From IMG/VR virus record IMGVR_UViG_3300031578_000206, positions 1 to 32,547 of that record: a DNA stretch of 32,547 nucleotides. One strand, given 5' to 3'. Below the pieces are notes generated by a model. The model saw only the letters and a program-made list of their open reading frames with translations. It was not told where the DNA came from and ran no database searches. This document shows positions 31,209 through 32,547 of this stretch, one piece after another. The position numbers and the translations under genes are program-made. This stretch comes from a virus. The first letter of the stretch is position 1, and the number at the start of each line of letters is the position of its first letter.

Positions 31209-32547
31209 TTATAAATTACATTGTTTTATTTGTTCAATAAATTCTTCTTGATTTGCATATATACCACTGTTATACATATCTATAAGATCCTCCAAAGATA
31301 ACACATTATTATTTAATCTCAAGTTTTCTTTAGCTTGAGTATTTTTTTGAATGTTAGCATCCCAGAAATTTTCAATTGCTGAATAATCACTTTCTACTTC
31401 AGCAACAAACTCCTCATACAATTCTCTTTCAAGATCACTCATTGAATCAAGTAAGGTTGTTGCCATATCAGTTTTAGTATACTCACTAGTTTGTTGTGTT
31501 GGTTGTTCTATTTCTGAAAAAATATTCTTAATATCTTCTGAAGTAAATTTAAAAAAGCTAGATTTTACATCCACATCTTTTAAAGTATTTGGGTTATAGT
31601 AAGATGCGTCTGTTATTTCTCCATCTCTGTCTATTACCATAGTGTAGTCTTTTCCTTTATAATTTAAATTTAAAGAATATATTCCATCATCAATTTTATC
31701 ATAGACTTCATTTACTACTTTAACCTCACTAGTTTGTTCTGTTAGTTTAACACTAGTAGATGGTTGAGTAACAAACTCTTTAAACCCACCTATATCTTGT
31801 TTATTACCTAATATGTGAATTTGTTCTGGTTTAAATACAATATAATCTGGACTTGATGATAGCTTAAGTTTTTCTTCTCCTTTAGGATAATAATTATTTT
31901 CTCTTGAGTCAATTACTCCATCCCCATTTTTAGATAATTCTTTAGTAGCTTGTTCTAATTCTTCTAATGAATCATAATCGTTTGAATTAAAATCTATTGG
32001 ATTCTTAACATCAATTATACTAAAAGTAATTTCTCCAAAAATTTTACCGTAGTTAAAGTCTTTAGTAAAATAGAATCCTTTACCAGCACCTAGTACTTTA
32101 TGATTTTTTCCAATAAAAACTTCTACAAATATTTCAGTAGGCTTTTTAGTCTTACTACCATGATAAACAATATCTTTTGTTTGGCTATCAGGAAATATAG
32201 TATCAAGATATTGAGAGTATTGTTCTTGTGTACCTATACTAGCTAATTCAGGATTAGATTCAAATAGTTCTAATACTCCTTCTTTAACCCCACTAGCTTG
32301 TTGTGTTGGTTGACTAACACTAGTAGATGGTTGAGCAGGTTGTTTTGGTTCTGCATTAAGCATTGCTTCTAATGCACTAATGTTTGCAATGTTATTACCA
32401 TTAATGTTTACACCAAACTCATTTGCTTCAATATTAGCAGTTTCATCATTTAAAGCTTCTAATTGAATCATTTCAGCAGCTGATAATGCATAGTTTTCTG
32501 TTGCATCATATTGTATACTATCTACATATGCATCTTGACCAGTTGTT
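31209..32547 (-). CDS. Polyvalent protein with ADP-ribosyltransferase-like domain (5' end outside window)
   Basis: The frame is open from the stop at 31209 to the window edge. An ATG at 32471 is internal or optional, because 25 in-frame codons precede it. Numbering from that Met, residues 85-222 look like an ART domain: TKDIVYHGSK (His104), AGKGFYFTKDF (Tyr134), a VKNPIDF segment and DYIVFKPEQIHILG (Glu216), matching the H-Y-E triad. A second small beta domain (251-318) follows, then a helical acidic C-terminus. The domains are separated by similar Gln/Thr/Ser linkers at 47-60, 236-250 and 323-331. It would be ejected with the 1937-residue protein and modify host targets. Target and activity are unproven. 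Confidence 0.7.
   Translation of the reverse strand, partial: TTGQDAYVDSIQYDATENYALSAAEMIQLEALNDETANIEANEFGVNINGNNIANISALEAMLNAEPKQPAQPSTSVSQPTQQASGVKEGVLELFESNPELASIGTQEQYSQYLDTIFPDSQTKDIVYHGSKTKKPTEIFVEVFIGKNHKVLGAGKGFYFTKDFNYGKIFGEITFSIIDVKNPIDFNSNDYDSLEELEQATKELSKNGDGVIDSRENNYYPKGEEKLKLSSSPDYIVFKPEQIHILGNKQDIGGFKEFVTQPSTSVKLTEQTSEVKVVNEVYDKIDDGIYSLNLNYKGKDYTMVIDRDGEITDASYYNPNTLKDVDVKSSFFKFTSEDIKNIFSEIEQPTQQTSEYTKTDMATTLLDSMSDLERELYEEFVAEVESDYSAIENFWDANIQKNTQAKENLRLNNNVLSLEDLIDMYNSGIYANQEEFIEQIKQCNL
31484..31505. repeat. Linker repeat, copy 3 (short)
   Basis: This 22-base sequence, CACTAGTTTG then TTGTGTTGGTTG, corresponds to the first half of the longer copies at 31727 and 32291. In protein it is QPTQQTSE. 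It follows the second small domain of the ART protein. Confidence 0.75.
31727..31768. repeat. Linker repeat, copy 2
   Basis: This 42-base copy lies between the ART-like domain and the next small domain, encoding QPSTSVKLTEQTSE. It shares the 18-base stretch ACACTAGTAGATGGTTGA with copy 1 and the start CACTAG with all copies, but is 3 bases shorter than copy 1. Confidence 0.75.
32291..32335. repeat. Linker repeat, copy 1 (longest)
   Basis: This 45-base copy lies before the ART-like domain, encoding QPSTSVSQPTQQAS. Its halves are CACTAGCTTG followed by TTGTGTTGGTTG, and ACACTAGTAGATGGTTGA. Each half recurs at later domain borders. Confidence 0.75.

Noticed and set aside
1-32547. tRNA genes, CRISPR arrays, insertion sequences, introns
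   Set aside because: The few intergenic gaps are under about 150 bases and show no cloverleaf, regular spaced repeats, transposase or split gene.

Overview
The window looks like part of an AT-rich, double-stranded DNA tailed-phage genome infecting a Bacteroidota host. Gene density is near total and ORFs are packed head to tail with ATGA overlaps. There are full replication, recombination and nucleotide-metabolism sets and no host housekeeping genes. Start codons are preceded by A/T-rich leaders rather than Shine-Dalgarno sequences. Two good promoters fit the Bacteroidota pattern TTG-N17-23-TAnnTTTG. A lipoprotein signal is followed by an acidic stretch like Bacteroidota surface-export signals. 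The gene repertoire (Sak4-like annealing ATPase, SSB, family B polymerase, tiny Lys/Gly-Gly proteins, a near-2,000-residue virion-type protein with opposed gene blocks) resembles crAss-like phages, but that placement is inference. Host and family cannot be fixed from the sequence alone.

Region 1 (1-16975, + strand) is the replication/early block. It holds a DnaB-type helicase, a Sak4-like ATPase, an SSB-like protein, a DnaG-type primase with a TOPRIM domain, a RusA-like resolvase, a Cas4/RecB-like PD-(D/E)XK nuclease, a family B DNA polymerase, a dNMP kinase, a MazG-like pyrophosphohydrolase and a DUF932 protein. Inside it lies an unexpected module: a VWA/zinc-metallopeptidase protein (DUF2201-like), a MoxR-type AAA+ ATPase, two small unknowns and two tandem diverged paralogues of unknown function.

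Region 2 (17085-22136, - strand) is a run of 15 small late genes. It includes membrane and coiled-coil proteins, a spanin-like overlapping pair, a holin-like protein, beta-rich structural proteins, several tiny Lys-rich proteins and a terminal lipoprotein. It converges on region 1 at a perfect 13-bp inverted-repeat terminator. Region 3 (22239-25243, + strand) is a small nucleotide cassette, with ribonucleotide reductase small then large subunit. It diverges from region 2 and ends at a strong hairpin terminator. Region 4 (25389-32547, - strand, running off the window) encodes two virion-type polyvalent proteins. One is 1937 residues long with a degenerate zincin motif and an intact-looking PD-(D/E)XK nuclease. 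The other carries an ADP-ribosyltransferase-like domain between repeated linkers.

The genes read as one plan: make dNTPs, replicate and recombine the genome, then build a virion that probably ejects multi-domain effector proteins, and lyse the envelope. No tRNA, CRISPR array, transposon or attachment site was recognised. No stretch above about 150 bases lacks a gene. No listed gene ends in TAG.
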